DNA of 47,509 bases from Catenovulum maritimum (lineage in GTDB: Bacteria; Pseudomonadota; Gammaproteobacteria; Enterobacterales; Alteromonadaceae): the NCBI RefSeq assembly GCF_001050375.1, contig NZ_KQ130508.1, forward strand, positions 1 to 47,509, in the 5' to 3' direction. Shown one piece after another: positions 25,881 to 36,044 of the stretch. The translations under genes and the position numbers were made by a program. The notes below the pieces were generated by a model that had not been told where the DNA came from, ran no database searches, and saw only the letters and a list, made by a program, of their open reading frames with translations. Within the stretch, counting starts at the first letter, position 1. The number at the start of each line of letters is the position of its first letter.

Positions 25881-27359
25881 ATGCGACTGGAAATCTTTTG
25901 TGAGCATAGAGCTGGTATCACACAAGATGTTTTAGAAGTTCTAGTGCGACATCAAATTGAATTAGATGGCGTTGAGGCTGATCATGACTACATTTATCTG
26001 AACTTTCCTAAAATCGCATTTGCTGAATTTCAGCATCTTATGCCAGAAATGCGATTAATAAAAGGCGTTAAAGATGTAAAGACAGTCGATCATATGCCAT
26101 TTGAGCTGCAACAGTTTGAATTGAATTCTATTTTAACGAATAGTTCTGAGCTAATCGTGTCATTGGATAGTAAAGGGCATGTAATCCGGTTTAGTATTGC
26201 GGCTAAAAATACCTTAGGTGAGAAGGTGTTTGAATCGGATTCAAATTTTATCCATTCAATTAAAGGTTTTAATTTACATAAGTGGATAGAACAAAAACCA
26301 ACTAGTCGGATATTACAGGTCGCAGAAATTAACCACCAAGTCGTACAATTAGAATTGACGCCTATTTGGTTACCAGCAGAAGGCAATAGTTTCTGTTTTG
26401 TTGGCGTATTTATTCGATTACAGCCTAATCGTAAAAGTTACCCATTAGCCAACCAACAAGATTTTATTTTAAATAATGTGGTCCAGCATTCTAATCCAAT
26501 GCGCAAGTTTATTCGTGAGTTGAAAAAAACGGCAAGAGAAGATTTGCCGCTCGTTATTTATGGTGAAATCGGCACTGGTAAAAGCTACTTTGCCGAGTTA
26601 AGTCATTATCTAAGTGCTAATTCTACCTTAAAGCTGATAAAACTAGATTGTGCAGAGCTCACGGGTGATGAAATCCTGACTCAATGTGAGGCCGAAATTG
26701 ATCACGCCAATTTGGGTTCAGTCATTTTATTAAACTTTGATAGATTGAAACCATTAGACCAAGAAAAAATTTATCCTGTTGTGTCACAAATTGTCAGTGA
26801 TGGTCAACTCAATTTAATTTTAACTTCACAAGTAAACTTAAATTATAAGGTAGCTGAAGGGCAGCTTGATGAGCTTTTATATAATTTAGTTAATCAGTTA
26901 GAAATTAGAATACCGGCATTACGTGAACGTCAGGCTGATATTGTTGAATTAACTCAGCTAATCAGTAAAAAATGCACAACTAAGTTAGAGCGTGCGCCAG
27001 TAGAAATTGATAAAGAAACGTTAGACCAATTTGCGAAAATGGAATGGCAAGGTAATGTTGCCCAACTAGAGCGTGTGATTAAGCAAGCCGTTATTAAGTC
27101 TGATGAAAATATTCTGACATTAGAAGATTTTGAATTAACTAACATTGAGAACGAATTTTATCAAGTACAGGCTGAGCTGGTTGGTAGTTTGGATGATGCT
27201 GTTAAGCAGTTTGAAAATGCTATGCTAAGACGTTTATATCCCCATTTTCCAAGTACCAGACAATTGGCTCACAAACTTGGGCTAAGCCATACCGCGATTG
27301 CTAACAAGTTAAGAGAGTATGGGATAAATAAAAATACAGTTAAAGTGATTAAAAAATAA
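25881..27359 (+). CDS. tyrR: transcriptional regulator TyrR
   Basis: Regulator of aromatic amino acid genes. The 492-residue protein starts with MRLEIFCEHRAGIT-x-DVLE, the TyrR ACT domain, followed by a PAS-like region (about 80-190), an AAA+ domain (about 205-425) and a C-terminal helix-turn-helix (LAHKLGLSHTAIANKLREYG, about 465-485) nearly identical to E. coli TyrR as I recall it. Walker A is intact (GEIGTGKS, about 229). The Walker B region reads SVILLNFDRL and lacks the usual acidic pair, and there is no GAFTGA loop, so it should not activate sigma54; E. coli TyrR also works with sigma70. AAGGTG precedes the ATG. Confidence 0.93.
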   Translation: MRLEIFCEHRAGITQDVLEVLVRHQIELDGVEADHDYIYLNFPKIAFAEFQHLMPEMRLIKGVKDVKTVDHMPFELQQFELNSILTNSSELIVSLDSKGHVIRFSIAAKNTLGEKVFESDSNFIHSIKGFNLHKWIEQKPTSRILQVAEINHQVVQLELTPIWLPAEGNSFCFVGVFIRLQPNRKSYPLANQQDFILNNVVQHSNPMRKFIRELKKTAREDLPLVIYGEIGTGKSYFAELSHYLSANSTLKLIKLDCAELTGDEILTQCEAEIDHANLGSVILLNFDRLKPLDQEKIYPVVSQIVSDGQLNLILTSQVNLNYKVAEGQLDELLYNLVNQLEIRIPALRERQADIVELTQLISKKCTTKLERAPVEIDKETLDQFAKMEWQGNVAQLERVIKQAVIKSDENILTLEDFELTNIENEFYQVQAELVGSLDDAVKQFENAMLRRLYPHFPSTRQLAHKLGLSHTAIANKLREYGINKNTVKVIKK

Positions 27360-27364
27360 TAAAA

Positions 27365-27402
27365 CCAACCTGTTTATAGCTTAACTGGCTGAAGCAGGTT
27401 GG
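27365..27402. terminator. hairpin between tyrR and the DUF3545 gene
   Basis: CCAACCTG and CAGGTTGG pair across a 22-base loop that itself can fold (AGC/GCT). It lies directly after tyrR and before the convergent DUF3545 stop, so it may serve both. Confidence 0.6.
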
Positions 27403-27423
27403 CTTTGATCTTATTTTGCTGGT

Positions 27424-27594
27424 TTATTCAGAAAAATTTAAGTCGTAAAACTCATCAATTTCTCTAAGTTCTTTGTCTAAATTTCTTTGGTCCATAATTG
27501 CTTCTATTTCACGCCATTTTCGTTTTTTATTAACTTTGTTTTGGTTGTTAGAATTGGCTTGAGGTAGGTTAAATTGGCTGTTAGCTAGTTCCAT
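27424..27594 (-). CDS. DUF3545 family small protein
   Basis: A 56-residue basic protein. The core KKRKWREIEAIMDQ followed by LDKELREID is the signature of DUF3545, a gammaproteobacterial family of unknown function. A good GGAG ribosome binding site precedes the ATG. The N-terminal third is Asn/Gln-rich. It is convergent with tyrR and divergent from mpl. Confidence 0.8.
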   Translation of the reverse strand: MELANSQFNLPQANSNNQNKVNKKRKWREIEAIMDQRNLDKELREIDEFYDLNFSE

Positions 27595-27981
27595 AATAAT
27601 CTCCGAGAAATATCAATTTTGAACACAAACTATAATTTTGAGTTCAAAGTTAAATCTGTTTGATGACTTTTTTATTAACAAATTGTTAAGCTTTCAATTT
27701 GTTTTCTTATTTCCATAATTGTTAGTTTATTTAACAATTGAGCTTAATATGCGACAAAATTGATTAATAGTCGAGCTTTTGTTGCTGGTTTTTTGATCGT
27801 GTCGTTTTTTACTCCAATTAAATTAGTTGCCAATTTATATCAGTTAATAAATGGTTATTTAATTAATCTAAAGATAGCTCTAGCTTAGTAACAAAAACGA
27901 GCGACAACTGTTATTATATTAGGCTCAGTTGGAATTAAGGTTGATTAACCTGTCTCGATTTAAATTTTTGGTACTAAATAT
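27595..27981. promoter_or_regulatory. 387-bp divergent region upstream of mpl
   Basis: No gene seen. Two TTAACAA/TTGTTAA dyads occur close together: 27675-27689 (15 bases, nearly perfect palindrome) and 27717-27739 (8-bp arms AATTGTTA / TAACAATT, 7-base loop). They could be operators or chance in AT-rich DNA. Confidence 0.35.
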
Positions 27982-29340
27982 ATGCATATTCACATTCTTG
28001 GTATTTGCGGCACTTTTATGGGTGGTTTAGCTGTGTTGGCTAAAGAACTAGGTTACAAGGTAACTGGATCTGATGCGAATGTTTATCCACCTATGAGCGA
28101 TCAACTTGAATCTTTAGGGATTGAGTTGATGTCTGGCTATTTGGTTGAACATTTACAACCAGAACCAGATTTAGTTGTGATAGGGAATGCATTATCACGT
28201 GGTAATGAAGCTGTTGAATATGTACTTGATAAAAATATCCCATATGTCTCAGGCCCTCAGTGGTTATTTGAGCATGTATTAAAAGACAAATGGGTATTAG
28301 CAGCCTCGGGGACTCACGGCAAAACGACGACAAGTAGTATGCTCGCTTGGATTTTAGAGGACAATGGTTGCAAGCCGGGTTTCTTGATTGGTGGGATCGC
28401 TAATAACTTCGGTATTTCAGCCAGATTAGGTGATTCTATCTTTTTTGTAATTGAAGCAGACGAATATGACAGCGCATTTTTTGATAAACGCAGCAAATTT
28501 GTCCATTATCACCCAAGAACACTAATCGTGAATAATCTAGAGTTTGATCATGCGGATATTTTCGATAATTTAGCGGCTATTCAAAAACAATTTAATCATT
28601 TACTTAGAATTGTCCCTTCGACAGGTTTAGTCATTTCACCTGCTGATGATATTAATGCACAAGAGATGATCAAGTTAGGTTGCTGGAGCGAAGAGCAACA
28701 ATTAGGGAAAGATTGGACCTTTAGTGCGATTAACCCAGATTATAGTCAATTTGAAGTGTATTTTGAGCAAGAGAAACAAGGTGAATTAAACTGGAATTTA
28801 CTCGGAAAACATAATGCACATAATGCGGTAATGGCTATTGCAGCTGCGCGCCATGTTGGGGTAATACCAAAAGATGCAATTGCAGCACTTACGCAATTTC
28901 AAAATGTTAAACGTCGACTCGAACTTAAAGGCGAAGTTAATCATGTCAGGGTTTACGATGATTTTGCACATCACCCAACCGCAATCGCCACAACACTTGA
29001 TGGATTAAAAAACAATATTAATACAGGAAAAATTATTGCTGTATTAGAACCAAGATCAAACACCATGAAAATGGGGGTTCATAAACAAGAGCTTGCTAAC
29101 TCTCTTACTCAAGCCGATCTAGTTTTTATGCTCGAACCAGTTGGAATGAACTGGTCATTAAATGAAGTTGCGCAAGCATGTCAGCAAACTTGTGTGGTTA
29201 AAAATACTTTAGAAGACGTGATCGATTCTGTATTGCAACATGTATCCAAAGGTGATCATATTCTGGTGATGAGCAATGGTGGTTTTGGTGGAATACACAA
29301 TAAACTTTTAGACAAATTGGATACACATGAATTTTGCTAA
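27982..29340 (+). CDS. mpl: UDP-MurNAc:L-Ala-gamma-D-Glu-meso-DAP ligase Mpl
   Basis: Cytoplasmic Mur-type ligase that attaches recycled tripeptide to UDP-MurNAc in peptidoglycan recycling. The 452-residue protein begins [15 protein letters not shown] with a Rossmann-like nucleotide motif, has the ATP loop [11 protein letters not shown] near residue 110, the [13 protein letters not shown] segment, HNAHNAVMA and [11 protein letters not shown]. Length is normal for Mpl (about 457). It is the first gene of a compact chain: ubiX overlaps its end by 14 bases. Confidence 0.95.
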   Translation: MHIHILGICGTFMGGLAVLAKELGYKVTGSDANVYPPMSDQLESLGIELMSGYLVEHLQPEPDLVVIGNALSRGNEAVEYVLDKNIPYVSGPQWLFEHVLKDKWVLAASGTHGKTTTSSMLAWILEDNGCKPGFLIGGIANNFGISARLGDSIFFVIEADEYDSAFFDKRSKFVHYHPRTLIVNNLEFDHADIFDNLAAIQKQFNHLLRIVPSTGLVISPADDINAQEMIKLGCWSEEQQLGKDWTFSAINPDYSQFEVYFEQEKQGELNWNLLGKHNAHNAVMAIAAARHVGVIPKDAIAALTQFQNVKRRLELKGEVNHVRVYDDFAHHPTAIATTLDGLKNNINTGKIIAVLEPRSNTMKMGVHKQELANSLTQADLVFMLEPVGMNWSLNEVAQACQQTCVVKNTLEDVIDSVLQHVSKGDHILVMSNGGFGGIHNKLLDKLDTHEFC

Positions 29341-29947
29341 TCAAATTACACTCGCTTTAACTGGGGCATCGGGTATGCCCTATGCCCTTTTACTCCTTAA
29401 AGCACTGGTTAAAGCTGATTATAAAATCCATTTATTAATCTCGTCTGCTGCTCAAGTTGTTTTAAAAACAGAAAGCCACCTTTCGCTGCCTAGTCGGAGT
29501 GATTTAGCTGCGGAATTTTTAGCTAAATATACAGATGCTAAACCCGAACAAATCATCTGTTATGGTAAAGATGAATGGTTTTCTCCGGTTGCATCCGGTT
29601 CTTCTGCACCTAAAACTATGGTTATTTGTCCTTGCAGCATGGGAACAGTTTCTGCCATTACACATGGTGCAAGTGATAATTTAATTGAGCGGGCAGCTGA
29701 TGTTGTTATCAAAGAAAAAGGTCAATTGATTCTACTGCCAAGAGAAATGCCTTATTCAGTGATTCATTTAGAAAACCTAACTAAATTGGCCAAACTTGGC
29801 GTCACCGTTATGCCGGCCAGCCCAGGTTTTTATCATGAACCTAAAACTATCGATGATTTAGTAGGTTTTGTTGTCGCTAGAATTTTAGATCATCTCAACA
29901 TACCTCAAACCTTGCTGGAACCTTGGGGTTATCAGCCTTCAAAATAA
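29327..29947 (+). CDS. ubiX: flavin prenyltransferase UbiX
   Basis: Makes prenylated FMN, the cofactor of the decarboxylase UbiD in ubiquinone synthesis. The 206-residue protein has the N-terminal [11 protein letters not shown] phosphate-binding turn, [20 protein letters not shown] and the PREMPYS-IHLENL motif of the family. It overlaps the mpl end by 14 bases, as in many gammaproteobacteria where these two genes are adjacent. Confidence 0.95.
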   Translation: MNFANQITLALTGASGMPYALLLLKALVKADYKIHLLISSAAQVVLKTESHLSLPSRSDLAAEFLAKYTDAKPEQIICYGKDEWFSPVASGSSAPKTMVICPCSMGTVSAITHGASDNLIERAADVVIKEKGQLILLPREMPYSVIHLENLTKLAKLGVTVMPASPGFYHEPKTIDDLVGFVVARILDHLNIPQTLLEPWGYQPSK

Positions 29948-29966
29948 ATTTAAACGGTTTTTAAAT

Positions 29967-30890
29967 ATGTACGCGCTAGAAATAAAGGATTTAAAGAAAA
30001 TTTACGCAGGAAAAGTAGAGGCATTAAAAGGGATAAACCTATCTGTTTCAGAAGGTGACTTTTATGCTTTGCTCGGACCTAATGGGGCCGGAAAATCTAC
30101 CACCATTGGTATTATTAGTTCATTAGTTAATAAAACATCGGGCAAGGTTTCGATATTTGGTTACGATATTGATTCTGATTTAGAATTGGCTAAAGCACAT
30201 ATAGGCTTAGTGCCTCAAGAGTTTAATTTTAATCAATTTGAAACAGTGGAACAAATCGTCGTTAATCAAGCTGGTTATTATGGAGTTGAACGAAAAGAAG
30301 CTATCAGACGAAGTGAGATTTATCTAAAACAGACTGATCTTTGGCAAAAACGTAAAGAGCGTGCACGTAATCTGTCGGGTGGTATGAAGCGACGATTAAT
30401 GATAGCAAGGGCTATGATGCATGAGCCAAAATTATTAATTCTGGATGAACCGACTGCTGGGGTGGATATTGAGATTCGTCGCTCTATGTGGGAATTTCTG
30501 CAAAAATTAAATGAGCAAGGTATTACAATTATTTTGACTACTCATTACTTAGAAGAAGCAGAAACATTGTGCCGAAATATCGGCATTATAGATAAAGGTG
30601 TTATTGTTGAAAACACCAGCATGAAGAGCTTACTCAGTAAGTTAAATGTTGAAACATTTATACTCGATCTGGCGGGTGATCATATTGATATTAATTTATC
30701 TTGTTGTGAATATAAGATGTTAGATCCCCACACTTTGCAAGTCGTAGTTGAGAAAACTCAAGGTCTGAATCAAGTATTCACCGAATTAACAAGACAAGAT
30801 ATCCAAGTGATCAGCATGCGTAATAAATCGAATCGTTTAGAAGAGTTATTCGTGGGATTAGTTGAAAAGGGAAGAGAATCAAATGGTTAG
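29967..30890 (+). CDS. yadG: ABC transporter ATP-binding protein YadG
   Basis: ATPase subunit of an ABC-2 type exporter. The 307-residue protein closely follows E. coli YadG from memory. It has Walker A GPNGAGKST (about residue 37), the LVPQEFNFN Q-loop, signature LSGGMKRRLMIARA (about 140), Walker B LLILDEPTAGVD and H-loop TTHYLEEAE. It starts 19 bases after ubiX and overlaps yadH by 8 bases. The substrate is not established. Confidence 0.92.
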   Translation: MYALEIKDLKKIYAGKVEALKGINLSVSEGDFYALLGPNGAGKSTTIGIISSLVNKTSGKVSIFGYDIDSDLELAKAHIGLVPQEFNFNQFETVEQIVVNQAGYYGVERKEAIRRSEIYLKQTDLWQKRKERARNLSGGMKRRLMIARAMMHEPKLLILDEPTAGVDIEIRRSMWEFLQKLNEQGITIILTTHYLEEAETLCRNIGIIDKGVIVENTSMKSLLSKLNVETFILDLAGDHIDINLSCCEYKMLDPHTLQVVVEKTQGLNQVFTELTRQDIQVISMRNKSNRLEELFVGLVEKGRESNG

Positions 30891-31656
30891 ATTAAATTAT
30901 TGGATCGCACTCAAAAGCATTTTATATAAAGAATGTAATCGATATTTACGTATTTGGGTTCAAACCCTTGTACCGCCTGCGATAACAATGACACTTTACT
31001 TTGTGGTGTTTGGTAGCTTAATCGGTAAAAGAGTCGGAGAAGTCGATGGCTTTGCGTATGTCGAATTTATGATGCCTGGTTTGATTATGTTATCTGTAAT
31101 CAATAATGCATATTCAAATGTTTCATCTTCATTTTTCAGTGCTAAATTTCAACGCAATGTTGAAGAGTTATTGGTAGCACCGGTACCGACTTTTGTCATA
31201 GTCGCTGGCTATGTGTTAGGTGGGGTCTCTAGGGCGATTTTAGTTGGTAGCATAGTTACCTTAGTTGCATTATTTTTTGTTGATGTGAGTGTGTTTAATT
31301 GGCTCGTGGTGATTTCAACTCTACTGCTGACAGCGACACTATTTGCGCTGGGTGGCTTAATTAATGCGATATATGCTTCTACCTTTGATGATATCAGTAT
31401 TATCCCAACCTTTATTTTATCGCCATTAACCTATCTAGGCGGGGTATTTTTCTCAGTTAGTATGTTGCCTGAGTTTTGGCAAGGTGTCAGTCAATTAAAC
31501 CCTATTATTTATATGGTCAATGCTTTTAGATATGGGTTTCTAGGTATTTCAGATATTAATTTGGGACTCGCATATAGTGTCTTAATTGGTTTAACCCTAG
31601 TGTTATTCACGCTAGCGATGCGATTGATTAATAAAGGTGTAGGTATCAGAAGCTAA
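30883..31656 (+). CDS. yadH: ABC-2 type permease YadH
   Basis: Membrane partner of YadG, about 257 residues with six hydrophobic helices and the ABC-2 permease pattern (PPAITMTLYFVVFG, FMMPGLIML, SPLTYLGGVFFS, LNPIIYMVNAFRYG). I chose the ATG at 30883, preceded by AGGGAAGAG, over a TTG 21 bases upstream; it overlaps the yadG end. Its stop shares a base with the next gene's ATG. Confidence 0.92.
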   Translation: MVRLNYWIALKSILYKECNRYLRIWVQTLVPPAITMTLYFVVFGSLIGKRVGEVDGFAYVEFMMPGLIMLSVINNAYSNVSSSFFSAKFQRNVEELLVAPVPTFVIVAGYVLGGVSRAILVGSIVTLVALFFVDVSVFNWLVVISTLLLTATLFALGGLINAIYASTFDDISIIPTFILSPLTYLGGVFFSVSMLPEFWQGVSQLNPIIYMVNAFRYGFLGISDINLGLAYSVLIGLTLVLFTLAMRLINKGVGIRS

Positions 31657-32303
31657 TGGAAGCAAATTCAAGAAAGGTTGTATCAAATCAAGCCGGATGC
31701 CATCAAGATCTGGATAAAATTGTCTTAAAACATAAGCAGTCAAAGTTTTTAAAACCTGTAGCAGAGCATTCAATTGACGCTTTTGAGCAAATAATAACTG
31801 CAATACAGTTTCACAATTTACCTGTTATTTTTGATGCTTGTTGTGGCGTGGGAGATAGTACGAGAAATCTAGCCAAACAAAACCCAAATTATTTTGTTGT
31901 TGGTGTAGATAAATCGGATTTTAGACTAAGCAAAAATAGACAAGAGAATCCAGATAATATGATCTTAGTCCGCTCGGACTTAAATGATTTTTATCGCTTA
32001 GCAGCCCAACATAATTTTAAAGCCGAGCAGCATAAAATTTATTTTCCAAATCCTTGGCCTAAGTCTAACCATATTGGTCGCCGATGGCATGGCGCTCCAG
32101 TATTTTCTGATTTAGTAAAGCTCTCAGAAAACATTGAAGTTAGATCCAATTGGCGGATATATCTTGAAGAGTTTCAAATTGCATTAAATCATTATGGATT
32201 AGCAAGTCAAATTGTTGAATTTAAAGTTGAAAACCCAATTACGCCATTTGAAAAAAAATATTCGAACAGCGGCCAGCAAATCTTTCAATTAAAAACAGTG
32301 TAA
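31656..32303 (+). CDS. divergent TrmB-like tRNA (guanine-N7)-methyltransferase
   Basis: A 215-residue SAM-dependent enzyme. The SAM motif is FDACCGVGDST (about residue 60), followed by VGVDKS, and the family signature appears as FPNPWPKSNHIGRRW, matching TrmB F-x-DPWPK-x-RH-x-KRR. TrmB makes m7G46 in tRNA. It is diverged and lacks the usual TrmB N-terminal helix region, so it may be a second TrmB-like enzyme with a different target; the main trmB of related bacteria lies elsewhere. It overlaps yadH by one base and is the last gene of the mpl chain. Confidence 0.75.
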   Translation: MEANSRKVVSNQAGCHQDLDKIVLKHKQSKFLKPVAEHSIDAFEQIITAIQFHNLPVIFDACCGVGDSTRNLAKQNPNYFVVGVDKSDFRLSKNRQENPDNMILVRSDLNDFYRLAAQHNFKAEQHKIYFPNPWPKSNHIGRRWHGAPVFSDLVKLSENIEVRSNWRIYLEEFQIALNHYGLASQIVEFKVENPITPFEKKYSNSGQQIFQLKTV

Positions 32304-32311
32304 TCTTAACC

Positions 32312-32341
32312 AGAAGTAAGTATTAATTAATATTTACTTCT
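32312..32341. terminator. hairpin ending the mpl-trmB-like chain
   Basis: A 30-base near-perfect palindrome: outer arms AGAAGTAA / TTACTTCT and inner TATTAA / TTAATA, with one wobble pair, 9 bases after the stop codon. Confidence 0.7.
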
Positions 32342-32492
32342 ATATTACCAATAACTTCCCAACATGCAACCATAGGTGTTGAGGTTTTGTTGCCTGCAAC
32401 ACTTATATCGTTTTCATAATCAGGTCGAAAACTGTCTTTTGCATAAATTACCTGATCTAATGGATAAATTAGAGGAATGGACTGTCGTTAGG
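32319..32492 (-). pseudogene. possible gene remnant (protein-like frame without a start)
   Basis: On the minus strand a 54-codon open stretch ends in TAA inside the terminator hairpin. It reads like real protein (IPLIYPLDQVIYAKD, then RPDYENDISVAG, then MVACWEVIG) but has no usable start codon and an in-frame stop just upstream. I do not recognise the family. It may be the decayed 3' end of a lost gene, or chance. The rest of the gap to 32681 shows a weak stem at 32376-32402 and nothing else. Confidence 0.25.
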
Positions 32493-32681
32493 CAGGCAAG
32501 TTTGGACTAATCTTAGTAAGGATAATGTCTATAAAATATAGATTAAGACGATACAGACTCAATTTTTCTGTGTTTTGTCGAATAATTAACTACTTTAGAT
32601 TAAATACTTTTTTATAAAGTAATGCAAACTCTCTAACTAGATCTATACTATTAAAAATTATTATACTTTATAGAGGCTTAT

Positions 32682-34301
32682 ATGAACTTTTCTAGCATTA
32701 GATTTAAAAGCTCAATGCCAATTGCAATTTTGTCACTGACCTTATTTGTTTCTTTTATTTTGTTTTTTCAGTTATTAAATATGCAAAATAAAGCGTTGGA
32801 ATCTCAAGCGGATGAATTTTTAAAAGCTATTGCTGTTGTACTTAATGCTGATCGCGACTTGTATCAAGCTAAAGTTGCTGAGATGGAGTTGGTTAATCGA
32901 ATTGGACAGTATCAAAAAGCGGATTCTGCGAGAATAGAAAATGCAGATCAAGTTAAAGATAGATTTAACCAATATCGTCAATTTCTTAAAGCTTATCCAG
33001 ATGTAACGTCACAATTTAGAGGTTTTGAACCCGCTTTTAATACATGGTTGGACTCGTCAAATAAATTGGTGTCAGCGGCTACTTCAGGTAATACGAATCA
33101 AATTAGTAGCTTAACGGCAACAACGGATCGATATTTTGACCAATTAAGAGATATTTTAGATAAAGCTGGCGAACAGGCTGAAAAAAAATCTATTGCCGTA
33201 TTAACTGAGATTGAATCAGACATTAATCAGTTTCAATTTATTGCTTCTATTATCGTTTTAATCATCTTAGCTGTAGCAGGGTGGTTTAGTTATATAGTAC
33301 CTAAAAACTTAACTGATCAAATTAACTTTTTAACTAGAAGAATTTCAGAAATTGCGTCTGGTGATGGCGATTTAACCGCTCAAATCGCGGTCAAATCTAA
33401 AGATGAATTTGGAGACTTAGCTAAAGAATTTAATTTATTTGTTAGTAATCTTAGAGACCTAGTATCTACTATAATGGCTCAATCAAAAGACTTGGAGCAG
33501 TTAACAGACACCTTAGCTGGTACAGCTGATAGCTCTAAGAGTATTACACAAACACTAAATTCTGCTTCTGATTCTATTGTTAGTGCGGTACACGAAATGA
33601 ATCTATCTAACAAAGAAATGTCGCAAGTGGCGACAATTTCAGCTGAAGAGGCTGATAGTTCACATCAAATGGCGATAGATGGTATCAAAGTGGTTGACGA
33701 GTCAAATAAACGGATTAATGAATTATCTTCAGAAATGGAAAGAGCTTTATCAAGTTCGGATGAATTACAAAAGAGTTCTGGTGATATTGCATCTGTTTTG
33801 AGTGTTATTCGTGGGATCGCAGAGCAGACTAATTTGTTAGCATTAAATGCTGCAATTGAAGCAGCAAGAGCGGGTGAGCAGGGTAGAGGTTTTGCTGTTG
33901 TTGCTGATGAAGTTAGAACTTTAGCAACTCGCACCCAAGAAAGCACAAACCATATACAAACCATGATAGAGTCGTTACAAAGTAATATTAATGACTCTGC
34001 TGCGGCTATTTCTAATGGCAAATCTAATGTTGATAAAACAGTGGAGGTATTCCAAAAAGCAAATGAAGTATTTGAATCATTACAAGCTTCTTCTGTTAGA
34101 GTAAATGAAATGTCGACTCAAACAGCTCAGGCTACTGAGGAACAAACAGCGGTTTCTACTGAAATTAGCCAAAATTTACATGCACTCAGTGATCAAACCG
34201 CATCCGCAAATTCAGTAGCGCAAACGAGTAACGATCTGTCAATTGAAATTCGTAACTTATCTTATAATTTAAATAATTTAGTCGGTAGATTTAAGGTTTA
34301 A
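32682..34301 (+). CDS. methyl-accepting chemotaxis protein
   Basis: Chemoreceptor of 539 residues with TM1 (about 12-33), a helical periplasmic region of about 150 residues (four-helix-bundle-like, no named domain recognised), TM2 (about 186-206), HAMP (about 208-262, GDGDLTAQI) and a signalling coiled coil with the [16 protein letters not shown] tip near 385-400. AGAGG precedes the ATG. msrA begins 5 bases after its stop, so the two are almost certainly cotranscribed. Confidence 0.92.
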   Translation: MNFSSIRFKSSMPIAILSLTLFVSFILFFQLLNMQNKALESQADEFLKAIAVVLNADRDLYQAKVAEMELVNRIGQYQKADSARIENADQVKDRFNQYRQFLKAYPDVTSQFRGFEPAFNTWLDSSNKLVSAATSGNTNQISSLTATTDRYFDQLRDILDKAGEQAEKKSIAVLTEIESDINQFQFIASIIVLIILAVAGWFSYIVPKNLTDQINFLTRRISEIASGDGDLTAQIAVKSKDEFGDLAKEFNLFVSNLRDLVSTIMAQSKDLEQLTDTLAGTADSSKSITQTLNSASDSIVSAVHEMNLSNKEMSQVATISAEEADSSHQMAIDGIKVVDESNKRINELSSEMERALSSSDELQKSSGDIASVLSVIRGIAEQTNLLALNAAIEAARAGEQGRGFAVVADEVRTLATRTQESTNHIQTMIESLQSNINDSAAAISNGKSNVDKTVEVFQKANEVFESLQASSVRVNEMSTQTAQATEEQTAVSTEISQNLHALSDQTASANSVAQTSNDLSIEIRNLSYNLNNLVGRFKV

Positions 34302-34306
34302 TCGTA

Positions 34307-34834
34307 ATGAAAGAATTAGCAACATTTGGTGGCGGTTGTTTTTGGTGTATAGAAGCTGTATTTAATCGTTTGCAAGGCGTTAGTTCTGCTGTGTCTGGCT
34401 ATACTGGTGATAGTGAAGAAACCGCTAATTATAAGGATGTGTGTACTGGGTTGACTAAGCATGTGGAAGTGGTGCAAGTCAGCTTCGACCCAAGTATTAT
34501 TAGTTATGACGATTTAGTTGCAATATTTTATTTTATCCATGATCCAACACAATTAAATCAACAAGGTAATGATGTCGGTTTTCAATATCGAAGTGTGATT
34601 TATGGACATACTGAATCGCAATTAGAACAAGCTCAGGCGGTAACTTCGAAGCTGAATATAGAAAAATATTCAGGTAAAATTGTGACCGATATCTTACCTG
34701 CCGTTCATTTTTACCCTGCAGAAGCGTACCATCAAAATTATTTTATGGATAATCCAAACCAACCGTATTGCTCTGTTGTTATTCAACCCAAGTTTGAAAA
34801 GTTTTTAACTGAGTTTTCAACTTCTTTAAAATAA
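34307..34834 (+). CDS. msrA: peptide methionine sulfoxide reductase MsrA
   Basis: Reduces methionine-S-sulfoxide in proteins and free methionine. The 175-residue protein has the catalytic [12 protein letters not shown] motif at residues 8-19, GYTGD, YRSVIY and YHQNYF. It belongs to the short, cytoplasmic MsrA form. AAGG lies upstream of the ATG. It follows a chemoreceptor gene by 5 bases and its 3' end overlaps the convergent chemoreceptor gene by 9 bases. No msrB is nearby. Confidence 0.95.
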   Translation: MKELATFGGGCFWCIEAVFNRLQGVSSAVSGYTGDSEETANYKDVCTGLTKHVEVVQVSFDPSIISYDDLVAIFYFIHDPTQLNQQGNDVGFQYRSVIYGHTESQLEQAQAVTSKLNIEKYSGKIVTDILPAVHFYPAEAYHQNYFMDNPNQPYCSVVIQPKFEKFLTEFSTSLK

Positions 34835-36031
34835 CTCAATTTCATCATTTTGTGTTGAGCTGTCATCTGATGAATGATTATCTAGTTTCATTTCATATTG
34901 AGTTTTTATTGTTTCTAGTGCGTAAGCAATATCATTTCGGATTTTCATTAATTCTGCTACGTTGGACTGAGTTGTTGATTCTGTTTCTTGTGCAGAATCA
35001 TTCAGCTTTTTCATCTCACCCGCAGCACTATTCGCTTCATTTGCTGTTGTTTCTTGATCTTGCATTGAAGCAATTACTTCACTCGCTAGCTCAAGTACGG
35101 TTTGCATTGACTCACTTGAGTTATTCATTTTATTTAGATTATCTAAGGTTGATTCAGCAGCTTCTGTCATCGGGTCACAGACAAGTCGCATTAACTCTGT
35201 AAGTTCTTTAACCTCATTTATAGTATTGGATGCCACTTTTTGTATCTTATTTGCTGAATCATTCGCTTTTTGCGCTAGGTTTCTCACTTCTTCAGCAACT
35301 ACTGCAAAGCCTCTACCATATTCACCCGCCCTTGCTGCTTCAATTGCTGCATTCAGAGCCAGTAAATCTGTTTGTGACGCAATTTCTGTGATAGCCGATA
35401 CCGAGCTATCAATCTGTTGAATTTCTTGTGATAACGATTCTATTCGAGTAGCTGTTTCTAAAATAGATTTATTTACTTGATCAATTGTTTGGTGGCTTGT
35501 TGCTGATTGATCTCGGGTTTCTCCTACAATAGATGTTGTTTCAACAACTTTGTCGAATATTTGTATAATATTTTCTGTTGTTGTGTGTGTTGCGGTTGCC
35601 ATTCCTTGCATGGAGTTATGTAAGAAATCACTATGTGTTTTTAGCATGGAAGACTTTTGTTCCATAATGCTAAAAGCATCTTTTAATTGAGTTGTAAAAT
35701 AGTCTAGTTGACCAGCATGCTGCTTAGTCAATGAAATTTGTTGTTCAATTGGATTTAATATTTGATAAAGAAGTTGCTTATCCTCGGACTCTGGTGAGTC
35801 TTGAAGTGATTCTAATCTATTTAAATTAATAGTTTTGTCTTGTTTGATTTTGCTAAGCGCTTCACTTAGGTGCTTAGTATTAGAGCTTGTAAATAAATTA
35901 TAAACTAAATAGATATTTATAAGCGCGATGAGAATAAAAAAGCTTAAGTTTAAACTCGATTCTGATGTAATAGCACCAATGGTCGCTAATATAGCGCTTG
36001 AGCTTGTCAGCATGATTTTTAAGTATTTCAT
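34826..36031 (-). CDS. sensorless methyl-accepting chemotaxis protein
   Basis: A 401-residue receptor whose N-terminus is only two hydrophobic helices (about 5-21 and 26-47) with almost no periplasmic loop and no HAMP that I can see. It has a cytoplasmic coiled coil with the [16 protein letters not shown] tip near residue 233. It must sense something in the membrane or cytoplasm, or respond to a partner protein. CGGAG precedes the ATG. It starts 13 bases after the stop of the pentapeptide ion channel gene, a clear two-gene operon. Confidence 0.88.
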   Translation of the reverse strand: MKYLKIMLTSSSAILATIGAITSESSLNLSFFILIALINIYLVYNLFTSSNTKHLSEALSKIKQDKTINLNRLESLQDSPESEDKQLLYQILNPIEQQISLTKQHAGQLDYFTTQLKDAFSIMEQKSSMLKTHSDFLHNSMQGMATATHTTTENIIQIFDKVVETTSIVGETRDQSATSHQTIDQVNKSILETATRIESLSQEIQQIDSSVSAITEIASQTDLLALNAAIEAARAGEYGRGFAVVAEEVRNLAQKANDSANKIQKVASNTINEVKELTELMRLVCDPMTEAAESTLDNLNKMNNSSESMQTVLELASEVIASMQDQETTANEANSAAGEMKKLNDSAQETESTTQSNVAELMKIRNDIAYALETIKTQYEMKLDNHSSDDSSTQNDEIELF

Positions 36032-36044
36032 TTTTGCTCCGTTA

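Noticed and set aside
32341-32681. Possible riboswitch upstream of the chemoreceptor at 32682
   Set aside because: I looked for conserved c-di-GMP riboswitch features and found only one weak stem.
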